46,338 nt of DNA, taken from positions 1-46,338 of the forward strand of contig JAEYXN010000047.1 of the NCBI GenBank assembly GCA_023431285.1, written 5' to 3'. This DNA is from Bacteroidota bacterium (GTDB taxonomy: Bacteria > Bacteroidota > Bacteroidia > Cytophagales > Cyclobacteriaceae). The first letter of the stretch is position 1. The number at the start of each line of letters is the position of its first letter. Shown here in pieces: positions 8,405-16,178 of this stretch. Both the position numbers and the translations under genes were made by a program. The notes below the pieces were generated by a model. That model saw nothing but the letters and a program-made list of their open reading frames with translations. It searched no databases and was not told the origin of the DNA.

Positions 8405-9868
8405 TTAATAGTCGAGAGGTTTGCCCTGATAGAAATCCAATACTTTCTTTCTGAAGATGAACTCATACTTTGCACGCGTGAGATCCGTCCTTGCGCGGAA
8501 AAGATCATTCTCCGCAATTTGGTATTCAAAAGAGTTAGCGGCACCGGCAGTCCTGCGCTGTTCCATCATCCTGAACGCTTCTTCACGGGCCGCAACCTGG
8601 CGGAGTGCGGAGTTGTAAGTCTTAAAAGCTGCGAGCGCATCATTATATACGTTCTCCACACTTTGTCTCAGCGTGTTTTCAGCTTCCGTCGCTGAGATTT
8701 CGGCGATGTTCCGGCTGATCATTGACCGCTGCACATTCGATCTTGTTTGAAATCCGTTCAAGATTGGAATTGACAACGACAGCCCTACTGATCTTTGTAA
8801 GTTGTCATTCAGTTGATCCGAGTAGCCCCAACTATCCTGCATTGCGCCGGAAGGCTGATACACTGGCGACAACACCACTTGATTTGTACCATCAACAACG
8901 CCAATTTGCTGGTAACCTGTGAGGACAGGTGCTCCTCCATCCGGAACAAAACGCGCACGATCAGATGCGCTGGAATAATTCGAACCAAGACTTCCGAACA
9001 AGCTGAGTCGCGGATAATACTGACCTCTCGCCGCCTTCACCGCATAGCTTGAACTCTCGACTTTTAACTTTGCACTTTTTATTTCCGGCATCGTCTGTCT
9101 GGCGATGTCATATACCTCATCACGACTCTGATCGAGAACAAGGTCTTCCACGCTCAGGTCGATGACCTGGACATCAAGAGGTTCTCTTGCTGGAATCTGG
9201 AGAGCCTGTTTCAATTGAAGTATGGCAAGGTTCAGCGCATTTTCGCTTTGAATAAGACTTACTTCATTTGTAGCTACCTGTGCGTCGAGCGTAAGCTCCT
9301 CGGATTTGGCGAGCGCGCCTGCTGCAACCTGCTTTTTCACACGGTCTAATTGAGCTTGTGAAGATTGAAGCTGCAGCCTTGAATTCTCAAGTTGTTCTTT
9401 GCTAAAGATGACGTTTATGTAAAGGGTTGTAATGTTTACCATTACGTCATTCTTCGTTTTCTGCAAATCCTGTTCAGAAGCATAATAGGCGCTGGAGTAT
9501 CGCTTAATGCTGTTCTGATTGCTCAGTCCGTTAAACAGCAACAGCGACCCATTGAGAGAAGGGTTCATCGACCGAAGTTCCTGGGTCGTGTAATCATAGG
9601 TAACCGGATCAACAGTACGGCCCCAGTTAAATCCATAATTCACGCTTCCATTGACCGTCGGCGACAGACCAAGCTTGGACTGTCTCAGATCGATTTCAGC
9701 GGATTCAGTATTCAATTCGCTCCTCTGAATCACCAGGTTTTTCTCAAGGGCGTATTCTATACACTGGCGCAGGTTCCACACACGGGTCGACGCGGCGTCC
9801 TGAGTCTGAGAAAATGCCATGGGGGAAAGCCCCAGCAGCATGACCAATAAAAGAATTTTTGTTTTCAT
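8405..9868 (-). CDS. TolC family outer-membrane efflux protein
   Basis: 487 residues with a signal peptide (MKTKILLLVMLLGLSPMAFS, cleavage probably near SFSQ/AFSQ). WNLRQCIEYALEKNLVIQ at the N-terminus and two long repeated alpha-helical halves with Ala/Gln/Glu-rich heptads are characteristic of outer efflux proteins. SLSIPILNGFQTRSNVQRS is the usual block after the second beta segment. It forms a trimeric tunnel through the outer membrane and periplasm for export together with the adaptor encoded 13 bases downstream. The upstream sdaAB gene ends only 7 bases before its start. Confidence 0.94.
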   Translation of the reverse strand: MKTKILLLVMLLGLSPMAFSQTQDAASTRVWNLRQCIEYALEKNLVIQRSELNTESAEIDLRQSKLGLSPTVNGSVNYGFNWGRTVDPVTYDYTTQELRSMNPSLNGSLLLFNGLSNQNSIKRYSSAYYASEQDLQKTKNDVMVNITTLYINVIFSKEQLENSRLQLQSSQAQLDRVKKQVAAGALAKSEELTLDAQVATNEVSLIQSENALNLAILQLKQALQIPAREPLDVQVIDLSVEDLVLDQSRDEVYDIARQTMPEIKSAKLKVESSSYAVKAARGQYYPRLSLFGSLGSNYSSASDRARFVPDGGAPVLTGYQQIGVVDGTNQVVLSPVYQPSGAMQDSWGYSDQLNDNLQRSVGLSLSIPILNGFQTRSNVQRSMISRNIAEISATEAENTLRQSVENVYNDALAAFKTYNSALRQVAAREEAFRMMEQRRTAGAANSFEYQIAENDLFRARTDLTRAKYEFIFRKKVLDFYQGKPLDY

Positions 9869-9875
9869 GAAATAG

Positions 9876-10553
9876 TCAACGATCGATATCCGGTATATAA
9901 ATGATTTGTTGCACCCAGCTAAGACTCCGAAGGTATTCCAATGTTACAGGCTTCAGGCCGGAGTCCATTTCGATCACGAGACAGGCGAGATCGTTCTTTC
10001 CTTTTCGTGATACCGACATGGTGGCAATGTTACAGTCATCATGCGCGAGCACGTCGGCGATAAATGCGATACTACCCTTTACGTCCGCCGCCATGATAAT
10101 GATGGTGTGAAGGTTGGCACTAAAGTCGGCTTTAAACCCATTCACCTCGGCGATATTGATCATGCCGCCACCCCGACTCTCTCCCACTACCTCAATGGAT
10201 TTTTCTCCTTTCCTGAGGTTCAATCGGATGGTATTGGGATGCAGGGTGGATGCGTTTCCAACTGACCTGAATTTGAACTGCATTTTCCTTTGCTCCGCGA
10301 ATGTAAAAGAATCTTTGATCCTCTTGTCATCCGTCTTCATGTCGAGTAGACCGGCGATGATGGCCAGATCACTGCCGTGTCCCTCATAGGTCCGGGCAAA
10401 TGAGTTGTAAAAAATGATCTCAGCCTCGTCCGGGATGTCACCCAACAGTTTGATGGCGGCACGCGCAATTCGTACCACTCCTGCAGTATGAGAACTTGAG
10501 GGTCCTATCATAACCGGACCTATCATATCAAAAACACTGCTTTTTTCCCGCAT
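9876..10553 (-). CDS. sdaAB: L-serine dehydratase (iron-sulfur), beta subunit
   Basis: 225 residues. VFDMIGPVMIGPSSSHTAG at the N-terminus is the beta-domain signature of iron-sulfur L-serine dehydratases, and residues from about 145 onward (NLHTIIIMAADVKGSIAFIA...) form an ACT domain, the likely allosteric serine-binding part. The two-subunit enzyme converts L-serine to pyruvate and ammonia. The alpha subunit, which carries the [4Fe-4S] cluster ligands, is not in this window. It is placed first in a leftward unit with TolC and HlyD genes (7-base gap), an association without an obvious metabolic reason. Confidence 0.92.
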   Translation of the reverse strand: MREKSSVFDMIGPVMIGPSSSHTAGVVRIARAAIKLLGDIPDEAEIIFYNSFARTYEGHGSDLAIIAGLLDMKTDDKRIKDSFTFAEQRKMQFKFRSVGNASTLHPNTIRLNLRKGEKSIEVVGESRGGGMINIAEVNGFKADFSANLHTIIIMAADVKGSIAFIADVLAHDDCNIATMSVSRKGKNDLACLVIEMDSGLKPVTLEYLRSLSWVQQIIYIPDIDR

Positions 10554-10682
10554 TCTTTCTGCAATTACGCAATCTGTCGTTAAGAGGATGAATTTGTTAC
10601 AAAAAAAGGTGTTCTATCCGAAAAAACGCCTTAAAAAAAGAGGCATCGTTCGTAAATTTAAGGCTACGTTATCTCTTAACCT

Positions 10683-12236
10683 ATGCTTAGACGCGCTCTG
10701 ATCGTGCTGCTCCTGTGGCCTTTATCATCCTACTCCCAGGACGATCTCGTTGATTTTGATCTGGTCAACTTCCATTCACAGGCTGAAAAGATTGCTTTCA
10801 CCAACTATGTCAGAAAGGGACAGCCAGACCATTTTGCCTTGTTCATGGCAAACGGGTCGCTGCTGAATGATTCCCGGGTCGCCGCCGCGCGCACTCGCCT
10901 GTACAATTTTCTTGCAAACTATCAGAACGAAAAATTTAGTTCGAAAAAGCCTGACCGTAAGACCAAACAGGTCTACGATGAGATGCATAAAGAATTTCTA
11001 CTGAAGTTCGAGAATGGAACCAGCTTCGAACAGATTTTCTATAACGGCAATTACAGCAGCCTGGCCGCAACCGGAATGTATGCCCTCGCATTTGATCATT
11101 TGAAGATTCCTTATGCAATAAAAGAGGAGCCTGATCACGTATATCTGATGGCCTACCCGCAGACGGAGAAGATCCGCATTGAAGTAACGTCCCCTATGTT
11201 ACAGATCCTTGCTCCTTCGGACGAGTTCAAGGCGCAGTATGTGAAGACCCTTAAAGATCAAAAACTGATCCTGCCTGCGGAGCATACTCAGAGTACAAAG
11301 CAGATTTTCGAAAAGTATTTTTACGGTGATCAACAGGGAATAACTCTGCCGAACCTTGTCGGACTGCAATACCTTGCCCAGGTGGTGCAACTTCTTCAGG
11401 AGAATAGTTATGAGATTGCGTTTGCCCAGGCTGAGAAAGCTTATTTGCTCTACCCTTCTCCGAAAGCAGCTTACTTCATGATGGTCGCGGGGTCTGGCGC
11501 TTTTGATAAGCGGACGCAGCTCGATTCGCTTAAGGCAATTCAACTGGCAAAGATTTCCCGGTACACCTCTCAGGGCATCACGCCGGAAATGATCCAGTCT
11601 GAGTTTATCAGAGTGGCCCAGGTTTTATTATTCGAACGTAGCAAACCTTCAGAGCTTGAGGCATTCTACAAGATTCTTCATCCGCGCATTCAACATGTCG
11701 GCCTGAAGAATGACATCGACTTTGTGTTCAACTACGAAACAGGACGATTCTTTTACAACTCGGCAAAGTATAGCGAGGCACTTCCTTATTTTGAGAAAGC
11801 GGTGAGGTGCAAACCCGATATGCTTGACGCCACGAATGGATTTATCAGCGTCATCGCAATGAAAATGTCCCAGACTGGTGACAACCGGGATTTATTGAAA
11901 ATGCTGGAGAGTTATTCGTCAGAGTTGCCTTCCCTGCATGAGCACAATAATTTCAACAGCATTCTAATGGGCAGTTACCTGCTACAGGTTGCTGCGGACT
12001 ACGACAACAATGCCATTCAACAGGCGGAAGGTAATCGCCTTCGATTTGAAGAGCTAAAGTCGAAGTATCCGGATGCGCAGACTAATGTCCAGCTAGTGGC
12101 TCAGGCTTATTCGCGCGCTGCTGTGTACTTCTTCCGAAAAGGTCAGAAGCAAAAAGCGCGTACGTTGATTGATACCGGACTCAAATATTCTCCGAATAAT
12201 TACGAGTTGATGATGCGGAAACGCATGATGGAATAA
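10683..12236 (+). CDS. Secreted TPR protein with degenerate transglutaminase-like domain
   Basis: 517 residues, beginning with a signal peptide (MLRRALIVLLLWPLSSYSQ). Residues 100-170 look like a transglutaminase-like core: FYNGNYSSLAATGMYALAFD, then IPYAIKEEPDHVYLMAYP with His152 and IEVTSP. In related cores the first block has Tyr-Asn-Cys; here the aligned position is Ser126, so a cysteine nucleophile seems to be missing. Residues from about 230 to the end are helical repeats of TPR type (for example SAKYSEALPYFEKAVRCKPD and GQKQKARTLIDTGLKYSPNN). A periplasmic or surface scaffold role is a guess. It ends exactly where the opposing MORN lipoprotein gene ends, with no base between the stops. 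Confidence 0.75.
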   Translation: MLRRALIVLLLWPLSSYSQDDLVDFDLVNFHSQAEKIAFTNYVRKGQPDHFALFMANGSLLNDSRVAAARTRLYNFLANYQNEKFSSKKPDRKTKQVYDEMHKEFLLKFENGTSFEQIFYNGNYSSLAATGMYALAFDHLKIPYAIKEEPDHVYLMAYPQTEKIRIEVTSPMLQILAPSDEFKAQYVKTLKDQKLILPAEHTQSTKQIFEKYFYGDQQGITLPNLVGLQYLAQVVQLLQENSYEIAFAQAEKAYLLYPSPKAAYFMMVAGSGAFDKRTQLDSLKAIQLAKISRYTSQGITPEMIQSEFIRVAQVLLFERSKPSELEAFYKILHPRIQHVGLKNDIDFVFNYETGRFFYNSAKYSEALPYFEKAVRCKPDMLDATNGFISVIAMKMSQTGDNRDLLKMLESYSSELPSLHEHNNFNSILMGSYLLQVAADYDNNAIQQAEGNRLRFEELKSKYPDAQTNVQLVAQAYSRAAVYFFRKGQKQKARTLIDTGLKYSPNNYELMMRKRMME

Positions 12237-12995
12237 TCACCGATACTCGATCGCGAGATTATGATTGATCTGGGTAACGTAATAGTTGCCCCGTGGTGTT
12301 TTTACCTTAGCTATCAGTGGGATCTCCTCCATTACAAACATCCCCGGGCCGATATAAAAATCAAGCTCGGCAACACCCTTTGTTTTTCCGCGGTAAATCT
12401 CGCGAACATTGTTATCGTCCAGACATCCTCCGGTAAGCTTACCCCGGTAGAAGGTCACATTTGTGGAATTATCCGACATGCGAAGTCTGAGGATGTACTT
12501 ATTTTCAGTCAGCATTTTGTCGATGCCTTCCACCACAATTTTTGGCAAATCCTTCCGAAGTTTGCCGTCCGGGGAATATTCTTTCAACCCGGCACAGGGC
12601 AAACCATTGTGGTAAGTGACTTCAGCTGACAGTGATCCATCCTTACGATATGATTTCTTCAAGCCATGCATCTTGCCGTCTTTATACATGGTCTCTTCAT
12701 CCACCCGACCATTGTCGTAATATTTTGTTACCAGCCCCTCATTCTTATTGTTGACATAATTGATGACAAGATGTTTCTGCCCATTAGTGTAATAATCAGT
12801 AGCCAAACCGTTGCGAAGTCCCCCTTTCATAGAAATCTCCGCCCTGAGCTTGCCGTCAGAATAATATAGCCGGGTTATTCCATCTTTGACATGTTCGTCT
12901 TTTTTCTTCGTCCCGGCTCTTGGTTTTTTCTTCACATCCTGTGAACAGGATATGCATAGAGCGAGAACTGAAACATAGTAAAGGAAACGTTTCAC
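12237..12995 (-). CDS. MORN-repeat variant (YwqK-like) lipoprotein
   Basis: 252 residues. The N-terminus MKRFLYYVSVLALCISC ends in a plausible lipobox with Cys17. Residues 40-150 hold about five MORN-variant repeats of the form YYxNGxxxxExxYKxGxxxG (GITRLYYSDGKLRAEI, DYYTNGQKHLVINY, KYYDNGRVDEETMY, SYRKDGSLSAEVTY, EYSPDGKLRKDL). Many databases label such repeats 'YwqK family antitoxin', a name with little functional weight. The last 100 residues are a beta-rich domain without recognised motif. It starts 2 bases after thyA, so it is probably expressed with it. No toxin gene is nearby. Confidence 0.8.
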   Translation of the reverse strand: MKRFLYYVSVLALCISCSQDVKKKPRAGTKKKDEHVKDGITRLYYSDGKLRAEISMKGGLRNGLATDYYTNGQKHLVINYVNNKNEGLVTKYYDNGRVDEETMYKDGKMHGLKKSYRKDGSLSAEVTYHNGLPCAGLKEYSPDGKLRKDLPKIVVEGIDKMLTENKYILRLRMSDNSTNVTFYRGKLTGGCLDDNNVREIYRGKTKGVAELDFYIGPGMFVMEEIPLIAKVKTPRGNYYVTQINHNLAIEYR

Positions 12996-12997
12996 AA

Positions 12998-13810
12998 CTA
13001 TACGGCTATGGGTGCTTTGATAACGGGATGTGCCTGATAGTTTACAATTTCGAAGTCTTCAAACTGATATTCAAAAACAGAATCTGGCCGGCGTTTAATG
13101 TTCAGAGAGGGCAACGGATAAGGTTCACGACTTAGCTGGAGTCTGGCCTGCTCGATGTGATTAGTATAAAGGTGGACGTCGCCACCTGTCCACACAAATT
13201 CTCCAGGCTGAAGGTCGCATTGCTGCGCGAACATATGAGTTAAGAGGGCGTATGATGCGATATTGAAAGGCACACCCAGAAAATAGTCGGCACTACGCTG
13301 ATAGAGCTGGCAGGATAGTTTCCCATCCGCGACGTAGAATTGAAACAAGGCATGACATGGAGGCAAAGCCATTTTATCAACTTCTGCTGGATTCCACGCG
13401 GATACAATATGTCTTCGGGAATCCGGCTTTTGTTTCAACTGTTGAAGAACCTGAGTGATCTGGTCAATGGATCTGCCATCAGGTGCAGGCCAGCTTCTCC
13501 ACTGATGACCATAGACGGGTCCTAACTCACCAGTCTCATCGGCCCACTCATCCCAGATACTCACATTGTTGTCTTTGAGGTATTTGATGTTCGTATCCCC
13601 ATTCAGGAACCAAAGCAATTCGTAGATGATGGAGCGCAGGTGAAGTTTTTTCGTGGTGACCAGCGGAAAACCCTTCTGCAAGTCAAAACGCAATTGCCTT
13701 CCAAAAACGGATAATGTACCTGTTCCGGTTCGATCGCTTTTCTGACTCCCGTTTTCGAGGATGTCCTGCATCAGGTTGAGATATTGCTTCAAAGGATTTT
13801 GACCATGCAA
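12998..13810 (-). CDS. thyA: Thymidylate synthase
   Basis: 270 residues, close to the classical 264-residue enzyme. SDRTGTGTLSVFGRQLRFDL, IIYELLWFLNGDTNIKYL, the catalytic Cys152 in ALPPCHALFQFYV, QRSADYFLGVPFNIASYALL and GGDVHLYTNH are all in place. It methylates dUMP to dTMP using methylene-tetrahydrofolate, which becomes dihydrofolate. No dihydrofolate reductase gene follows; a MORN-type lipoprotein gene starts 2 bases downstream instead. Upstream is a 261-base gap that contains short tandem repeats and must hold the promoter unless transcription comes from the lipoprotein gene at 14072-14947. Confidence 0.98.
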   Translation of the reverse strand: MHGQNPLKQYLNLMQDILENGSQKSDRTGTGTLSVFGRQLRFDLQKGFPLVTTKKLHLRSIIYELLWFLNGDTNIKYLKDNNVSIWDEWADETGELGPVYGHQWRSWPAPDGRSIDQITQVLQQLKQKPDSRRHIVSAWNPAEVDKMALPPCHALFQFYVADGKLSCQLYQRSADYFLGVPFNIASYALLTHMFAQQCDLQPGEFVWTGGDVHLYTNHIEQARLQLSREPYPLPSLNIKRRPDSVFEYQFEDFEIVNYQAHPVIKAPIAV

Positions 13811-13910
13811 TTAATACAGATGGGGCAACATTCTCAAGGGCAAAAAGAAATAAAGAGGGCTCAGAAGGATGGAGTCTCACCCCTATCACAAAACGTGCCC
13901 GGAATCATTG

Positions 13911-14001
13911 CAACGGGGTTCGCAACGCCATTCGCAACGCGTTCCGTATAGGATAAGAACAAGCTACGAAGACCGAAGGATCCGTATAGGTTTCGTATAG
14001 G
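13911..14001. repeat. Short tandem repeats upstream of thyA
   Basis: Three copies of a 12-base unit with consensus CAACGnnnTTCG start at 13911, 13923 and 13935. They are followed by three copies of CGTATAGG (13945-13952, 13983-13990, 13994-14001). A GACTAA-AAA-TTAGTC dyad lies just beyond at 14021-14035. The segment is between the thyA start and the end of the upstream lipoprotein gene. No coding sense was found; the role is unknown. Confidence 0.6.
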
Positions 14002-14071
14002 AAGTCTGGACGGAGAACGAGACTAAAAATTAGTCCGGTTGCAATCGTATTTTCAAGCCGGGACGGAGCGC

Positions 14072-14947
14072 CTACCCAATTGTAATCGGGTAAGTCACGC
14101 CGTCGATAGTGACCGACAGCGCCGTATCGCATGCGCCATCACCAAAATCGAGAGTGATCTTTTTCTCGCCATCGATGATATAATCCTTGATTCCGCTTAC
14201 TGGCATCCCGCAAAATCTTTCGTATTCCAGTTGTTCACGCAATGAAACGCTATAGGTCCTGCCTTCCCGGGTAACACCACCTGCAGTGCTGTTGGTAAGA
14301 ATGATGACTCTATCCTGAGCGGGGTTCTCTGCTCTGACCCACAGCCAGGTGATGTCCGCTTCCCGCTCCGCCACTTTATTATCGAGAAAGGTTGCTCTTC
14401 CGCCGGTCAGAACCACATTGAACTTAAGAGCCCCCGTTTCGCCCGCAGTGATATTTGTGGAAACCCTGGTTCCTTCAAGTCTTACACCATTAATGGAATA
14501 GTTGTCGGTGGTGGTCGTAACAGTAGAGCCGGGTTGGAACCGAAGACCATCATAAGCAAAGATCAACTTGCCTTTACGGACATTTCCACGCGCATCGGCA
14601 CATCCTGCTGTACCGAAGTCTATGGTAAGCACCCCGTAAGGGTCCCCAGGGGTAGAATTCGCGCCAGGTTCAATGGTTATGACAACAGACTCGCATCCTA
14701 CTCTTGAATCTTCGATAATAATAGTTCCTGCCGATCTTCCTCCGGTGAACTCATCTTCCGTAGGCGAGTTTATCGCCACGGCAGCGAGGTCGTCCATATC
14801 CTGATAGTAGGCATCGAGGACGGCTTCCTCGGAAATATCTTTGCTGTCAGTAGCAGTAAGTGTTTCCTTTTCCTTATCACAGGCGGTAAGCACGAATAAG
14901 GAAAGTATGGTAGCAGTTGAAAGTAAGGATGAATAATTGAATTTCAT
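14072..14947 (-). CDS. Lipoprotein of unknown function
   Basis: 291 residues. The signal MKFNYSSLLSTATILSLFVLTAC has a good lipobox (LTAC, Cys23) followed by an acidic, Thr/Asp-rich linker. The remainder is predicted mainly beta: VLTIDFGTAGCADARGNVRKGKL and the related C-terminal ITLDFGDGACDTALSVTIDG look like an internal repeat (xIDFGxxxC / LDFGxGxCD), each with one Cys. The protein is likely anchored in the outer membrane. No family with a known function was recognised. It lies upstream of thyA in the same direction, 261 bases away. Confidence 0.75.
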   Translation of the reverse strand: MKFNYSSLLSTATILSLFVLTACDKEKETLTATDSKDISEEAVLDAYYQDMDDLAAVAINSPTEDEFTGGRSAGTIIIEDSRVGCESVVITIEPGANSTPGDPYGVLTIDFGTAGCADARGNVRKGKLIFAYDGLRFQPGSTVTTTTDNYSINGVRLEGTRVSTNITAGETGALKFNVVLTGGRATFLDNKVAEREADITWLWVRAENPAQDRVIILTNSTAGGVTREGRTYSVSLREQLEYERFCGMPVSGIKDYIIDGEKKITLDFGDGACDTALSVTIDGVTYPITIG

Positions 14948-15041
14948 ATCCGTAAGAATGAGGTGAGTTGTACCCGGTTTTATCGGTATATAAAATTATC
15001 TTAATTTGACCGCTGCAAGTTCTTAATCCAGGCCAGTAAAT

Positions 15042-15707
15042 ATGTATGTAAGAATTTCCTTGTTGCTGACGACTTTGATTTTAGTGGTAGTGTCCGCGAA
15101 GGCGCAGCTTCCGGTTAAGATCGCCAAGCTAAAGTATTCCGGAGGAGGCGACTGGTACGCGAATAAAACCGCTTTGCCGAATTTAATTGAGTTTGCCAAC
15201 CGCGAGCTTGGAACCTATCTCTCTCCGGAAGAAGATGTGGTCGAGGCAGGAAGCCGTGACATCTTCCTTTATCCCTATGTATATATGACCGGTCATGGCA
15301 ATGTAGTGTTTTCTGAAGGGGAAGCTGCGAACCTCAGAAAATACCTCATTGGTGGCGGGTTCCTACATATTGATGACAACTATGGCCTGGACAAATTCAT
15401 CAGGATTGAATTGAAGAAAGTTTTCCCGGAACTTGAGCTGGTGCTCCTCCCTTTCGATCATGCTATCTACCATCAAAAGTTCTCATTCCCTAAAGGCCTT
15501 CCGAAGATCCACGAACATGATGGAAAGCCCGCACAGGGACTCGGTCTGATCTACAACGGAAGGCTTGTTGTTTTTTATTCTTTCGAAAGCGACCTCGGCA
15601 ATGGATGGGAGGATCAACGCATCCACAACGATCCTCCGGACAAAAGAGAACAGGCCCTTCGTATGGGTGCCAACATTTTATCGTACTGCTTCACGAGCTC
15701 TTTGTGA
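15042..15707 (+). CDS. DUF4159 domain protein, secreted
   Basis: 221 residues. A signal peptide (MYVRISLLLTTLILVVVSAKA, followed by QLPV) is followed by KIAKLKYSGGGDWYANKTAL, an IFLYPYVYMTGHGNVVFS block, LRKYLIGGGFLHIDDNYG and the C-terminal EQALRMGANILSYC, the pattern of DUF4159. The domain resembles the glutamine amidotransferase-like/ThuA fold seen beside AAA ATPase and VWA genes in Bacteroidota, but such partners are not adjacent here. Function unknown. Transcribed alone; the BlaI gene downstream has its own promoter-like region. Confidence 0.88.
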   Translation: MYVRISLLLTTLILVVVSAKAQLPVKIAKLKYSGGGDWYANKTALPNLIEFANRELGTYLSPEEDVVEAGSRDIFLYPYVYMTGHGNVVFSEGEAANLRKYLIGGGFLHIDDNYGLDKFIRIELKKVFPELELVLLPFDHAIYHQKFSFPKGLPKIHEHDGKPAQGLGLIYNGRLVVFYSFESDLGNGWEDQRIHNDPPDKREQALRMGANILSYCFTSSL

Positions 15708-15754
15708 TCTCCTGATATTATTCTTTTTGTCTGAAATTAATTCCGGCTGTCTTC

Positions 15755-15785
15755 TTGACTTGTATCAACTAAGTTTTTAGTTTTA
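15755..15785 (+). promoter_or_regulatory. Candidate promoter and BlaI-type operator
   Basis: TTG at 15755-15757 and TAGTTTTA at 15778-15785, 20 bases apart, resemble the Bacteroidota -33/-7 promoter (TTTG and TAnnTTTG). Between and across the -7 part is a perfect dyad AACTAA-GTTT-TTAGTT (15767-15782). ACTA/TAGT half-sites recall BlaI/MecI-family operators, and the blaI-like start codon is 22 bases after the dyad, so autorepression is the obvious model. Confidence 0.5.
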
Positions 15786-15803
15786 CACCTAAACAAATAG
15801 TAG

Positions 15804-16178
15804 ATGAGCACCGAGCTTAAAGAACTGACCAGGGCGGAAGACCAGGTGATGCAGATATTGTGGAAAATTCAAAAGGGTTTTGTGAAAGACATCATTGAAA
15901 AAATGTCTGACCCGAAGCCTGCTTATAATACCGTATCCACCATCGTTCGAATATTGGAAACCAAGGGTTTTGTGTCGCACAAAGCCTATGGGAAGACGCA
16001 TGAATATTATCCAGTTATCAGCAGGGAAAAGTATACGAAGTTTTATCTCAACAACCTGTTGAAAGGTTATTTCAACGGATCATTTCAGAACCTTGTTTCT
16101 TTCTTCGCGAAGGAGAACAAGATGGACATCCGTGATTTGGAAAAGATTTTAGAAGAACTGAAAAAACAAAAGCCATGA
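15804..16178 (+). CDS. BlaI/MecI/CopY family transcriptional repressor
   Basis: 124 residues, the usual length. The N-terminal winged helix has LTRAEDQVMQILWKIQKGFVKDI, then KPAYNTVSTIVRILETKGFVSHK, the recognition region of the family, and the C-terminal dimerisation helices follow. In related systems the dimer represses its own operon until the M56 sensor protease triggers its cleavage. The ATGA overlap with the next gene, which encodes an M56 protein, supports that pairing. A dyad suited to such a dimer lies upstream at 15767-15782. Confidence 0.93.
   Translation: MSTELKELTRAEDQVMQILWKIQKGFVKDIIEKMSDPKPAYNTVSTIVRILETKGFVSHKAYGKTHEYYPVISREKYTKFYLNNLLKGYFNGSFQNLVSFFAKENKMDIRDLEKILEELKKQKP

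Noticed and set aside
12237..12995. Toxin-antitoxin role suggested by the usual 'YwqK antitoxin' label for MORN-variant repeats.
   Set aside because: It is a lipoprotein beside thyA with no toxin-like gene near; the label is weakly founded.
14021..14035. Dyad GACTAA-AAA-TTAGTC as a second site for the BlaI-like repressor.
   Set aside because: Half-sites resemble those at 15767, but the spacer is three bases instead of four and the dyad lies at the 3' end of a gene, so it is recorded only with the repeat region.
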